A DNA stretch of 9,727 nt, from positions 1 to 9,727 of the forward strand of contig DENS01000008.1 in the NCBI GenBank assembly GCA_002359735.1, in the 5' to 3' direction. Source of the stretch: Micavibrio sp. UBA2638 (GTDB taxonomy: Bacteria; Pseudomonadota; Alphaproteobacteria; Micavibrionales; Micavibrionaceae). The notes under the pieces are model-generated. The model searched no databases and was not told the origin of the DNA. It worked only from the letters and a program-made list of their open reading frames with translations. The translations under genes were made by a program, and so were the position numbers. Below are positions 1 to 6,271 of this stretch, in pieces; the stretch's first letter is position 1, and each line of letters starts with the position of its first letter.

Positions 1-325
1 CATATTCAAAATCTGAAACCGCCCGCAACCCACGAAATATACATGACGCATTCATGTCTTTGGCAAACTGTATGAGCAATTTACTAAAGGGCCGCACCTC
101 AATCTCGCATCCAGTATCTTTTAGGTTTTCAATATCACTCTGCACCAAATTGCAGCGCTCCTGCAGCCCAAATAACGGTCCCTTACGGGGGCTATCTGCT
201 ACGCCTATAATCAAATGATCGACCATCAAAGAGGCGCGCCGAATAAGGTGCAAATGCCCCTTTGTGATGGGATCAAACGTGCCTGGATAGACCCCTATTA
301 AATATTTACCAGATCGCGCGCCCAT
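1..325 (-). CDS. coaD: Phosphopantetheine adenylyltransferase, N-terminal 108 residues (cut by window edge)
   Basis: CoaD transfers AMP from ATP to 4'-phosphopantetheine, giving dephospho-CoA and pyrophosphate, the penultimate step of cytoplasmic coenzyme A synthesis. The visible part starts at an ATG (325-323). It shows the class I nucleotidyltransferase core: YPGTFDPITKGH at residues 13-24, whose TKGH is the (T/H)xGH nucleotide-binding motif, then GVADSPRKGPLF (41-52) and the family block RGLRAVSDFEY (98-108), where the window ends. Family members are about 160 aa, so roughly one third is missing. The gene begins 6 bp after the stop of the upstream membrane-protein gene, in the same reading frame. 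A TTG two codons earlier (331-329) is an alternative start. No good Shine-Dalgarno is seen, which suggests translational coupling. Identity is certain; the exact start is less so. Confidence 0.96.
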   Translation of the reverse strand, partial: MGARSGKYLIGVYPGTFDPITKGHLHLIRRASLMVDHLIIGVADSPRKGPLFGLQERCNLVQSDIENLKDTGCEIEVRPFSKLLIQFAKDMNASCIFRGLRAVSDFEY

Positions 326-331
326 AACCAA

Positions 332-814
332 TTACTGTATCGTTCCCGGAACGCCTTGGGTTTGTTCTTGCTCCGCTTTCATTGCCGCACTAATTTCATT
401 AGCGTATAGCATGCCCTGAAACAAATTCACCAGCACTGCGAATGCTAATATTGCAAACATTCGGGTATAGGTTTTCTTTTTAATGGCAAGAATAGCCTCT
501 TCTCCATCCTTTTTAAGTTTGCTGGCAAAGATAGAATAAGAGACGGCCATATAAACAGGCATTATAAGAGCAATAAAAAACGATCCGCCTAAGGCTATCA
601 AATTATACAGACGACGGGTATTCACCTCTTTTTTTCCAAATGCAACGCGGTGTTCGTACATAATGTGAAAACAGGCGACAAAAAACATGACGATTAAAAC
701 CAGACGAGTCCAGCCTATATCCCAATAAAGTGTACTTAAGGCCAGAAGAGCGTAGGGAAAAACCCATTCCCCGTCATAAAAGTTCCAATCTGCTCCCATT
801 GGTTTTTTAGCCAT
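332..814 (-). CDS. Small multi-spanning membrane protein of unknown function, coupled to gyrA
   Basis: I do not recognise this 160-aa protein. It has several hydrophobic stretches likely to cross the inner membrane: about residues 18-33, 36-53, 70-98 (long enough for one or two passes) and 118-138. They are separated by positively charged segments (HRVAFGKKEVNTRR near 55-68, KLKKDGEE near 99-106, IKKKTYTR near 111-118). The C-terminal tail (about 139-160) is polar and Gln/Glu-rich. The N-terminus is soluble and aromatic (ADWNFYDGEW). The start ATG shares its A with the gyrA stop (TAATG), so translation is probably coupled to gyrA, and coaD follows after 6 bp. That position implies co-expression with gyrA and coaD but does not reveal a function. 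It is probably a real gene, given its clean overlap, length and membrane-protein composition. Confidence 0.82.
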   Translation of the reverse strand: MAKKPMGADWNFYDGEWVFPYALLALSTLYWDIGWTRLVLIVMFFVACFHIMYEHRVAFGKKEVNTRRLYNLIALGGSFFIALIMPVYMAVSYSIFASKLKKDGEEAILAIKKKTYTRMFAILAFAVLVNLFQGMLYANEISAAMKAEQEQTQGVPGTIQ

Positions 815-3633
815 TATTCGTCATCCTTATCGCCTTGTTCATCCTGTTCATTTGTTGTTGCCTCGGCATCCGGCGCGGCGGCAGTCTCATCAATTGCTGC
901 ATCCGCATCAATCACATCACCATCCAGGCCCTCAGCATCGTTTTCATCATCCTGATCTTCAATTAACCACGCAACAGAAACAACGCGTTCATCTGTACCC
1001 ACCTTAAAGATTGTTACACCTTGAGCGCTTCGTCCTGTAATACGGATTGTATTAACATGCGTGCGGATCAATTTCCCCTTATCCGTCACCAGCATAATCT
1101 GATGATCATCGGTTACAGGGAACGTTCCAGCCACGGCATTTCCATTCTTTTTTGTTAACGCCATATTCACAACGCCTTGTCCGCCGCGCCCGGTAACGCG
1201 GTATTCATATGATGATGTACGCTTCCCAAAACCACCTTCCGAAATGGTCAGCAACAATTGTTCCTTTTCCAACAATTCACTGAACCGCTCCTCGGAAAGC
1301 TCCATATCCGTTTCAGGGTATTCATAATCCTCATCATCACTACCGACAATCTGGCTAGCAGCCTTCATGTAAGCGTCGCGCTCCTCAGGGGTTATGTCAA
1401 CATGTTTTAATATAGACATAGAGATGACCTCATCGCCCTTCGCCAATTTCACGCCGCGCACACCGGTCGAATTGCGTCCGGCAAATACACGAATATCCGT
1501 AGCCCGGAAACGTATAGCCTTGCCCAACCTGGTTGCCAGAAGGATATCATCCTCTTCGCCCTCGCATAAGCGGACGGATACAAGGCTCTCCCCTTCCCCA
1601 AGTTTCATAGCGATCAAACCGTTAGAGCGAATATTTTTAAAGTCAGATAATTTGTTGCGTCTAACAGAGCCATGAGAGGTCGCAAACATTATATCCAAGC
1701 CATCCCACTCTGCCTCATCTTCTGGCAGGCGCATGTAAACAGAAATACTTTCGTCCTGCTCTAGCGGAAGCAGGTTAACGAGAGCCTTGCCCCGCGCCTG
1801 CGGTGTTCCGAGCGGCAGTTGATAAACTTTCATACGATGAACAATACCGCGGCTCGTGAAAAACAGTATCGGCGTATGCGTGTCCGCCACAAACAGATCA
1901 GAGATAAAATCCTCGTCCTTCATGGTCATGCCACTGCGCCCTTTACCTCCTCGGCGCTGCGCGCGGTATGTGGCCAGAGGAACGCGTTTGATATAACCGC
2001 CGCCGGTAATGGTAACAACCATTTCCTCGCGGGCAATTAAATCTTCCATATCGACTTCAAATTCCGCATCAATCAATTCTGTCCGGCGCGGGGTGCCGAA
2101 TTTTTCTTTCACCTCGATCAATTCCTCGCACAGAACTTCCAGCATCTTTTCGCGGGAAGCCAGAATAGCCAGATACTCCGCGATCCGATCAGTAATATCT
2201 TTAAGTTCATCAACAATTTTGTCTCGTTCCAGCCCAGTCAAACGGTGCAAACGAAGATCCAAGATTGCTTTGGCTTGCACTTCACTCATTTGATACGTGT
2301 TATCGTTTTCAACCGCATGCTCAGGGTCATCGATCAACTCAATTAACGGCGCGACATCATGCACCGGCCAGCGCTTTGACAACAGACCTTCACGCGCCTC
2401 ACTGGGGCTTCCGGCGTTACGGATCAAGGCAATCACCTCATCAATATTCGCCACAGCGACGGCCAAACCGGCCAAGATATGCGCACGTTCGCGGGCCTTA
2501 CCCAAATCATAAATCGTACGGCGTGTAATCACTTCTTCACGGAATTTAATAAAGGCCTTAATCATATCGCGAATCAACATGATTTGCGGCTTGCCGTTAT
2601 GCAGCGCGACCATATTACAAGGGAAATTCGTTTGCAGAGCGGTATGGCGGTACAGCTGGTTTAAAACCACATCGGTTACCGCGTTTTGCTTAACCTCAAT
2701 AACGACACGCACACCATCGCGATCCGATTCATCACGAATTTCTGCAATATCTTCAACAATCTTTTCGCGAGCAATTTCGCCCAAGCGCTCCAGAAGTTTG
2801 CCTTTATTCACTTGATAAGGAACCTCGTGAACAATAATGGCTTCCCGCTTTCCGATTTCCTCGACAGAAGTCTTCGCCCGCATCACAACAGAACCGTTGC
2901 CTGTATGATAAGCACTGTGAATACCGCGCTTTCCTAATATATATGCACCGGTCGGGAAATCAGGCCCAGGGATAATTTCATTGATTTCTTCTGTGGTTAT
3001 GTCCGGATTCTCCACCATGGCCAAACACGCATCAATGACCTCTCCCAGATTATGCGGAGGAATATTGGTTGCCATCCCGACAGCAATACCGCCCGCGCCA
3101 TTAACCAATAAATTCGGAATACGCGACGGAAGCACAACCGGTTCTGTCAGGCTTTCATCATAGTTTGCACGAAAATCAACCGTTTCCTTCTCAATATCCT
3201 GCAGAATGGTTTCTGCCGCTTTATCCATGCGCGCTTCGGTGTAACGCATAGCGGCCGGGCTATCCCCGTCCATAGAACCAAAGTTCCCCTGCCCGTCAAT
3301 CAGCGGCAATCGCAAGCTCCATGGCTGGGCCATACGAACCATAGAATCATAAATCGCGGCATCCCCGTGAGGGTGATATTTACCCATAACATCACCAACG
3401 ACGCGGGCAGATTTTTTATAAGGCTTGTCAGAGGTGTAACCACCTTCACGCATCGCGTATAAAATACGGCGGTGCACTGGCTTTAACCCATCACGAACAT
3501 CAGGTAAAGCGCGGCTGACGATCACGCTCATGGCGTAATCAAGATAGGATTGCTTCATCTCCTCTTCAAGCGCAATCGATGGGATATTATCCTCTGGGCC
3601 TGTTGGGTCTGAATTCTCTATAATATCGTTCAT
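814..3633 (-). CDS. gyrA: DNA gyrase subunit A
   Basis: GyrA is the breakage-reunion subunit of the A2B2 type II topoisomerase that introduces negative supercoils using ATP hydrolysed by GyrB. The 939-aa protein has the winged-helix/tower core (about 20-520) with the catalytic Tyr131 in AAMRYTEARM. Its C-terminal beta-pinwheel carries the GyrA box QRRGGKG (559-565), which separates gyrase from topoisomerase IV ParC. The quinolone region reads HPHGDAAIYD, placing Ala92 at the E. coli Ser83 position while keeping Asp96 (Asp87). An acidic insert (around 763-785, GSDDEDYEYPE) lies between pinwheel blades. The tail (892-939) holds 22 Asp/Glu in 48 residues with a single Lys. It is longer than the 875-aa E. 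coli protein mainly because of these. The ATG at 3633 gives the expected N-terminus, with only a weak GAAG-like ribosome site. It lies within the probable ssb-to-coaD operon. Confidence 0.99.
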   Translation of the reverse strand: MNDIIENSDPTGPEDNIPSIALEEEMKQSYLDYAMSVIVSRALPDVRDGLKPVHRRILYAMREGGYTSDKPYKKSARVVGDVMGKYHPHGDAAIYDSMVRMAQPWSLRLPLIDGQGNFGSMDGDSPAAMRYTEARMDKAAETILQDIEKETVDFRANYDESLTEPVVLPSRIPNLLVNGAGGIAVGMATNIPPHNLGEVIDACLAMVENPDITTEEINEIIPGPDFPTGAYILGKRGIHSAYHTGNGSVVMRAKTSVEEIGKREAIIVHEVPYQVNKGKLLERLGEIAREKIVEDIAEIRDESDRDGVRVVIEVKQNAVTDVVLNQLYRHTALQTNFPCNMVALHNGKPQIMLIRDMIKAFIKFREEVITRRTIYDLGKARERAHILAGLAVAVANIDEVIALIRNAGSPSEAREGLLSKRWPVHDVAPLIELIDDPEHAVENDNTYQMSEVQAKAILDLRLHRLTGLERDKIVDELKDITDRIAEYLAILASREKMLEVLCEELIEVKEKFGTPRRTELIDAEFEVDMEDLIAREEMVVTITGGGYIKRVPLATYRAQRRGGKGRSGMTMKDEDFISDLFVADTHTPILFFTSRGIVHRMKVYQLPLGTPQARGKALVNLLPLEQDESISVYMRLPEDEAEWDGLDIMFATSHGSVRRNKLSDFKNIRSNGLIAMKLGEGESLVSVRLCEGEEDDILLATRLGKAIRFRATDIRVFAGRNSTGVRGVKLAKGDEVISMSILKHVDITPEERDAYMKAASQIVGSDDEDYEYPETDMELSEERFSELLEKEQLLLTISEGGFGKRTSSYEYRVTGRGGQGVVNMALTKKNGNAVAGTFPVTDDHQIMLVTDKGKLIRTHVNTIRITGRSAQGVTIFKVGTDERVVSVAWLIEDQDDENDAEGLDGDVIDADAAIDETAAAPDAEATTNEQDEQGDKDDE

Positions 3634-3665
3634 GCTTTATACTTCTACTCTTGATCGTTCAAAAA

Positions 3666-4184
3666 CTATTGCGCGGCACCCGTCCGCATTTGCATTACTG
3701 CCGCGTCAATCATACGAATGATCTCCGGCTCCACTTTTCTCTGATATTCCTCTAATTTTTTCTGCGCACTAATGGCTTCGGGCATAGAGTAATAATCTAC
3801 CATTGCTTTAAGTTCCGGCACCGTATAAGTTTCCGCCATCGCATTGATCGAAATCTTTTCAATGGTGCGGTAATTCAATAAATTGCGCATGTTGGACTTA
3901 AAGGCGTCACGCCCGGCAAGAGGCACGTTCATTGCAATCGCATCAATGGCGGTGTCAATTTGATTGGCCGCGGGCCGCACATCATTAATCTGTCTCGCCA
4001 GCGTTAAACGCTCCTGAAACGCGGCAGATTTATCGCCGTCTGCAGCTGTTTCATCCGAAACCGCGGCAGAATTTTCCACTGCAACACTATCTTCCACAGC
4101 ACTATCCTGAGCCTGAACAGTAGAATAAACGGCTGGAAGCAATAGAACAGTGCCGATCAATAACAAAAAACGCATTGTATGCAT
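3666..4184 (-). CDS. Secreted DUF2059-like protein
   Basis: This 172-aa protein has a Sec signal peptide: basic MHTMR, a hydrophobic core FLLLIGTVLLLPAVY (about 6-20) and a likely cleavage after VQA (25), so it should be periplasmic. A low-complexity acidic/Ala stretch follows (about 27-56, with repeated (D/E)(D/N)SAV-like units). Then comes a helical C-terminal half with TYTVPELKAMVDYYSMPEA (119-136), which resembles the core of DUF2059, a family of unknown function whose members typically read '(F/Y)s..ELkamv.FY.sp.G'. Family assignment is by eye. The strong purine-rich ribosome site AGGAAAAGGT lies at 4191-4200, before the ATG at 4184. A second ATG at 4175 is possible and would still leave a signal peptide. 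The gene sits 15 bp after ssb and 32 bp before gyrA, so it is probably co-transcribed with both. Confidence 0.82.
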   Translation of the reverse strand: MHTMRFLLLIGTVLLLPAVYSTVQAQDSAVEDSVAVENSAAVSDETAADGDKSAAFQERLTLARQINDVRPAANQIDTAIDAIAMNVPLAGRDAFKSNMRNLLNYRTIEKISINAMAETYTVPELKAMVDYYSMPEAISAQKKLEEYQRKVEPEIIRMIDAAVMQMRTGAAQ

Positions 4185-4199
4185 AAATTCACCTTTTCC

Positions 4200-4691
4200 T
4201 TAGAACGGAATCTCGTCTTCCATTTCATCAATTTGTGTATTTTGCTGTTTTGGCTGGGCCGGGCCGCTATCATACCCCCCCATCGCACTATCATCAAAAG
4301 AAGAACCACCACCCATACCGGCGCCAGCTCCGCCGCCACCGCGGCTATCTAACATATTCAACTCTCCACGAAATGGACGCAAAACCACTTCAGTTGTATA
4401 TTTTTCCTGGCCGGATTGATCTGTCCATTTGCGTGTTTCCAGCTGGCCTTCCAAATAAATTTTTGATCCTTTACGCAAGTATTGTTCCGCAATTTTGACC
4501 AGACCCTCATTAAAAATAACAACGCGGTGCCATTCGGTCTTTTCTTTACGCTCACCGGTTTGCTTATCTTTCCAGCTTTCAGACGTTGCAAGCGCAAGGT
4601 TAGCAACACGTGCCCCTGTCTGCATAGATCTGATTTCTGGGTCTTTGCCAAGATTTCCGACAAGAATGACTTTATTTACGCTACCGGCCAC
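4200..4691 (-). CDS. ssb: Single-stranded DNA-binding protein (GTG start)
   Basis: SSB coats single-stranded DNA during replication, recombination and repair and recruits partner proteins through its C-terminal tip. The 163-aa protein begins with the family-typical AGSVNKVILVGNLGKDPEIR, followed by an OB fold to about residue 113. The fold includes Trp40, Trp54 and Trp89 at positions matching the DNA-stacking tryptophans of E. coli SSB. A Gly-rich linker (about 118-130, GGGGAGAGMGGG) leads to the acidic tail MEDEIPF (157-163), the partner-binding tip. The start is GTG (4691-4689), preceded by AAAGGAGT at 4699-4706. Extending upstream in frame would add 39 residues unlike any SSB. It heads the block leading to gyrA and coaD and is divergent from the HD hydrolase gene. 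No alphaproteobacterial LexA box (GTTC-N7-GTTC) is visible upstream. Confidence 0.97.
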   Translation of the reverse strand: MAGSVNKVILVGNLGKDPEIRSMQTGARVANLALATSESWKDKQTGERKEKTEWHRVVIFNEGLVKIAEQYLRKGSKIYLEGQLETRKWTDQSGQEKYTTEVVLRPFRGELNMLDSRGGGGAGAGMGGGSSFDDSAMGGYDSGPAQPKQQNTQIDEMEDEIPF

Positions 4692-4698
4692 GTTATGT

Positions 4699-4706
4699 AC
4701 TCCTTT
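4699..4706 (-). promoter_or_regulatory. Ribosome binding site that fixes the ssb GTG start
   Basis: On the minus strand this reads AAAGGAGT, a strong Shine-Dalgarno 7 bases before the GTG at 4691-4689. It supports the GTG over any ATG in the longer open frame upstream and agrees with where SSB homology begins. Confidence 0.75.
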
Positions 4707-4711
4707 AAATT

Positions 4712-4728
4712 TATTAAGAATCTTAATA
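4712..4728. repeat. 17-bp perfect palindrome in the ssb / HD-hydrolase divergent region
   Basis: TATTAAGAATCTTAATA is an odd-length perfect inverted repeat: 8 bp arms around a central A. It lies between two divergently transcribed genes. Its right arm covers the putative ssb -10 box, and the expected ssb start site falls inside it. That geometry is typical of a repressor operator. An alternative is a small hairpin at the 5' end of the ssb mRNA, just before the ribosome site. AT-rich sequence makes short palindromes more likely by chance, but a 17-bp perfect one is still notable. Confidence 0.5.
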
Positions 4729-4751
4729 TAAACATCAGAGTCAGGAATCAA
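4723..4751 (-). promoter_or_regulatory. Putative sigma70-type promoter of ssb
   Basis: On the minus strand, TTGATT (4746-4751) and TATTAA (4723-4728) are separated by 17 bp. Transcription would start near 4716, leaving a leader of about 25 nt that contains the Shine-Dalgarno at 4699-4706. The -10 box overlaps the palindrome at 4712-4728. The call rests on hexamer resemblance and spacing only. TATATT at 4725-4730 is a possible alternative -10 box. Confidence 0.4.
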
Positions 4752-4781
4752 AAGGGTAAACACAAGGATAACCCCAACAAA

Positions 4782-5366
4782 ATGGCAAATACAGCAAGAG
4801 CATGGCAAAGAATGTTAAGTGGGCGCAGACTGGACCTGGTAAATCCGGCGGCCATAGACATAGAAATAGAAGATATCGCGCATGGTTTAAGCCGCGTTGC
4901 GAGATGGAACGGTCAAACAATCGGTGATTACCCGTTTAGCGTCGCCCAGCACAGCCTGCTGGTCGAAGATATCTTTACAGAGACCAACCCGAACGCCTCC
5001 AACGAAGACAGGCTAGTCGCCCTTTTACATGACGCCCCCGAATATGTGATCGGCGACATGATTAGCCCTTTCAAAGCCGTTCTCGGCGATCAATACAAAT
5101 CTTTTGAACACAGCTTGCAACGTGCAATTCATATACGCTTTGGGCTGCCGGCAACCTGTAGCGACACACTTAACAAAGCAATAAAACAGGCCGATAACAT
5201 CTCTGCATGGATTGAAGCCACGCAATTAGCAGGCTTTAGCGAAAGCGAAGCGCTTAATATTTTTGGCCCTAAACCCGAAGACTTTACCGGTATAGTTCTG
5301 CATTCCAAAGCAACGCATGCCGTAAAGAATGAATTTTTGGAACGCTTTGACGCGTTAATCGAATAA
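4782..5366 (+). CDS. HD-domain phosphohydrolase (YfbR/YfdR-like, possible 5'-nucleotidase)
   Basis: This 194-aa cytoplasmic protein has the HD-superfamily metal ligands in order: His57 (SVAQHSLLVED), His83-Asp84 (LLHDAPEYVIGD) and Asp138 (IKQADNI). HD enzymes use a bound divalent metal to hydrolyse phosphate esters. The N-terminal LDIEIEDIAHGLSR-like region and RWNGQT (41-46), together with this ligand spacing, resemble the YfbR/YfdR group, whose best-known member removes phosphate from 5'-deoxynucleotides. The substrate here is inferred, not seen. The start is taken as ATG 4782, where family-like sequence begins (MANTARAWQRMLSGRRLDL). An AAGGAT sits 12 bases upstream. The same frame stays open far upstream, but that extension crosses the ssb start region and looks non-coding. 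It is divergent from ssb, with 90 bp between the two starts. Confidence 0.9.
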   Translation: MANTARAWQRMLSGRRLDLVNPAAIDIEIEDIAHGLSRVARWNGQTIGDYPFSVAQHSLLVEDIFTETNPNASNEDRLVALLHDAPEYVIGDMISPFKAVLGDQYKSFEHSLQRAIHIRFGLPATCSDTLNKAIKQADNISAWIEATQLAGFSESEALNIFGPKPEDFTGIVLHSKATHAVKNEFLERFDALIE

Positions 5367-5387
5367 TTAGATAAAATTTGATCTAAT
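5366..5387. repeat. Inverted repeat just after the HD gene
   Basis: ATTAGAT (5366-5372) and ATCTAAT (5381-5387) are perfect 7-bp arms around 8 bases. The repeat starts on the last base of the HD-gene stop codon. It is AT-rich with no clean T-run, so it would be a poor intrinsic terminator. It could be an operator for the downstream 114-aa gene or chance symmetry. Confidence 0.35.
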
Positions 5388-5395
5388 ATTTACCG

Positions 5396-5414
5396 TCAAT
5401 TTACATAAAATTGA
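5396..5414. repeat. Second inverted repeat, over the putative -35 of the 114-aa gene
   Basis: TCAATTT (5396-5402) and AAATTGA (5408-5414) are perfect 7-bp arms around ACATA. The repeat overlaps the TTTACA -35 candidate at 5400-5405, so a protein binding here could block or modulate transcription of the 114-aa gene. The AT-rich composition lowers its significance. Confidence 0.35.
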
Positions 5415-5428
5415 TAAGCTGAAATAGT
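5400..5428 (+). promoter_or_regulatory. Candidate promoter of the 114-aa gene
   Basis: TTTACA (5400-5405) and AATAGT (5423-5428) are 17 bp apart. The -35 box matches consensus at 5 of 6 bases and the -10 box at 4 of 6. Transcription would begin near 5435, leaving a leader of about 19 nt with AGGGGAG just before the ATG. An overlapping alternative is TTGATA (5411-5416) with TTATTT 17 bp later, which has a weaker -10. Confidence 0.33.
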
Positions 5429-5453
5429 TGCTGTTATTTTCAGGGGAGATCAT

Positions 5454-5798
5454 ATGAGCATCTTAAAAACAAAACTTAAAATCTTGCTGGTTGGCGTCAT
5501 TGTCTATCAGGGGGCTTTGCTGATGCATAAAAAAGAAGCGGGATACACATTACCGGACATCAATCAGGCCAAAAGCTCATTTGGTATTACCCAGCCAGCA
5601 TACGCTAATGAAAATACGGGCCTTCCTGTTAACATACCCTACTCTCCCTACAGGGAACAAACGTCAGCCGGTTATGGCCAAATGGAAACAGCTGCCAGAG
5701 TGCAGGCCAGACAGATGCTTCAAAGCGGCGATACATCTTCATTTAAAAAACAGCTTATGAACGACCCTTATACAAGGCAACTTATGGGGATGCATTAA
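5454..5798 (+). CDS. Orphan 114-aa protein with N-terminal membrane anchor or signal
   Basis: I do not recognise this protein. It starts at ATG 5454 after a strong AGGGGAG ribosome site ending about 7 bases before the start, which argues for a real gene. The N-terminus is basic (KTKLK, 5-9), followed by a hydrophobic segment ILLVGVIVYQGALLM (about 10-24), so it is either anchored with its C-terminus outside or secreted. The rest is polar. AYANEN around 49-54 looks like a signal-peptidase site but lies too far from the hydrophobic core to be a normal one. The C-terminal third (about 77-112) is Gln/Arg/Met-rich and probably helical. It lies alone between the HD gene and a convergent 119-aa gene, 14 bp from the latter. 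Confidence 0.75.
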   Translation: MSILKTKLKILLVGVIVYQGALLMHKKEAGYTLPDINQAKSSFGITQPAYANENTGLPVNIPYSPYREQTSAGYGQMETAARVQARQMLQSGDTSSFKKQLMNDPYTRQLMGMH

Positions 5799-5812
5799 CC
5801 CAATTGTTCTAA

Positions 5813-6172
5813 TCAATCGGGCGCACACTCATGACGAAAAGATTCATTTGATGCAAAATTAATTACAGTCACAGTCTCACCCTGTAGATTAATGCTAAAA
5901 TCGTAGCAGGTGACAGAGGTGTTATTATCATCCACGCGGTTAGCAACGCCACGTAAATATATATGATAATCCTCACCTTCATAAGACATTGGGATATACT
6001 CGCCAATCTTATCTTGAACATTGTCAAGCTGATGTAACACCTCGACAGCCTGCTCATTCATGGCTACGCTCTGTTCGTGCAAAGGTTTGGCTGCCATAAA
6101 ACCGATGGTCAGGGCACCTGCCGCGCCCAATCCCGTTAACGCCCATTCTTTTTTACCATATTGTCTTGCCAT
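5813..6172 (-). CDS. Orphan 119-aa membrane-anchored protein
   Basis: This protein is not recognised. The N-terminus MARQYGKKEW is basic. It is followed by a Gly/Ala-rich hydrophobic segment ALTGLGAAGALTIGFMAA (about 11-28) that should anchor it in the inner membrane. Next come a helical stretch (about 31-58, AMNEQAVEVLHQLDNVQDKI, coiled-coil-like) and a beta-looking, acidic C-terminal domain (about 62-119). Two cysteines, Cys89 and Cys115, could form a disulfide if the domain is periplasmic. The ATG at 6172 has an excellent Shine-Dalgarno (AGGAGG at 6178-6183) and a good promoter candidate upstream, so the gene is very likely expressed. It is divergent from uvrA and convergent with the 114-aa gene. 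No function can be inferred from context. Confidence 0.82.
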   Translation of the reverse strand: MARQYGKKEWALTGLGAAGALTIGFMAAKPLHEQSVAMNEQAVEVLHQLDNVQDKIGEYIPMSYEGEDYHIYLRGVANRVDDNNTSVTCYDFSINLQGETVTVINFASNESFRHECAPD

Positions 6173-6194
6173 TTTTTCCTCCTGTGCCAGACCA

Positions 6195-6223
6195 CCTATA
6201 GATTATGTCAAAATGCAGGTCAA
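6195..6223 (-). promoter_or_regulatory. Putative promoter of the 119-aa gene
   Basis: On the minus strand, TTGACC (6218-6223) and TATAGG (6195-6200) are separated by 17 bp. The predicted start is near 6188, which leaves a short leader holding AGGAGG (6178-6183). This is the most consensus-like promoter seen in the window. Confidence 0.5.
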
Positions 6224-6260
6224 TAAAAAAATAGTTGGACTTTACCATGTGCCTGCGCCA

Positions 6261-6266
6261 TATAAC
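6261..6266 (+). promoter_or_regulatory. TATAAC, possible -10 box of a leaderless uvrA transcript
   Basis: TATAAC ends 5 bases before the uvrA ATG (6272). Used as a -10 box, it would place the transcription start at about the A of the ATG. The best upstream -35-like sequence, TTGGAC (6235-6240), is 20 bp away, which is wider than ideal. There is no purine-rich ribosome site between 6240 and 6272. An in-frame TAA at 6263-6265 rules out an upstream ATG start. Confidence 0.3.
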
Positions 6267-6271
6267 TGCCT

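Noticed and set aside
1394..3163. Several plus-strand open frames inside gyrA
   Set aside because: They are antisense shadows of a full-length conserved gene, with no ribosome sites and low-complexity Ser/Thr/Arg-rich translations.
4692..4781. LexA (SOS) control of ssb
   Set aside because: There is no GTTC or GAAC at all in the divergent region, so a known LexA box is absent. The same holds for 6173-6271 before uvrA.
4482..4781. Upstream extension of the HD-hydrolase frame (about 100 extra residues)
   Set aside because: It runs antisense through the ssb start and promoter and shows no HD-family features; family-like sequence begins at the ATG at 4782.
4692..4808. 39-residue N-terminal extension of SSB
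   Set aside because: SSB homology begins exactly at the GTG (4691) after a strong Shine-Dalgarno. The extension overlaps the divergent HD gene and its promoter.
5799..5821. Hairpin CCCAATTG / CAATCGGG between the two convergent orphan genes as a bidirectional terminator
   Set aside because: One mismatch in an 8-bp stem, no T-run on either side, and it overlaps a stop codon; too weak to call.
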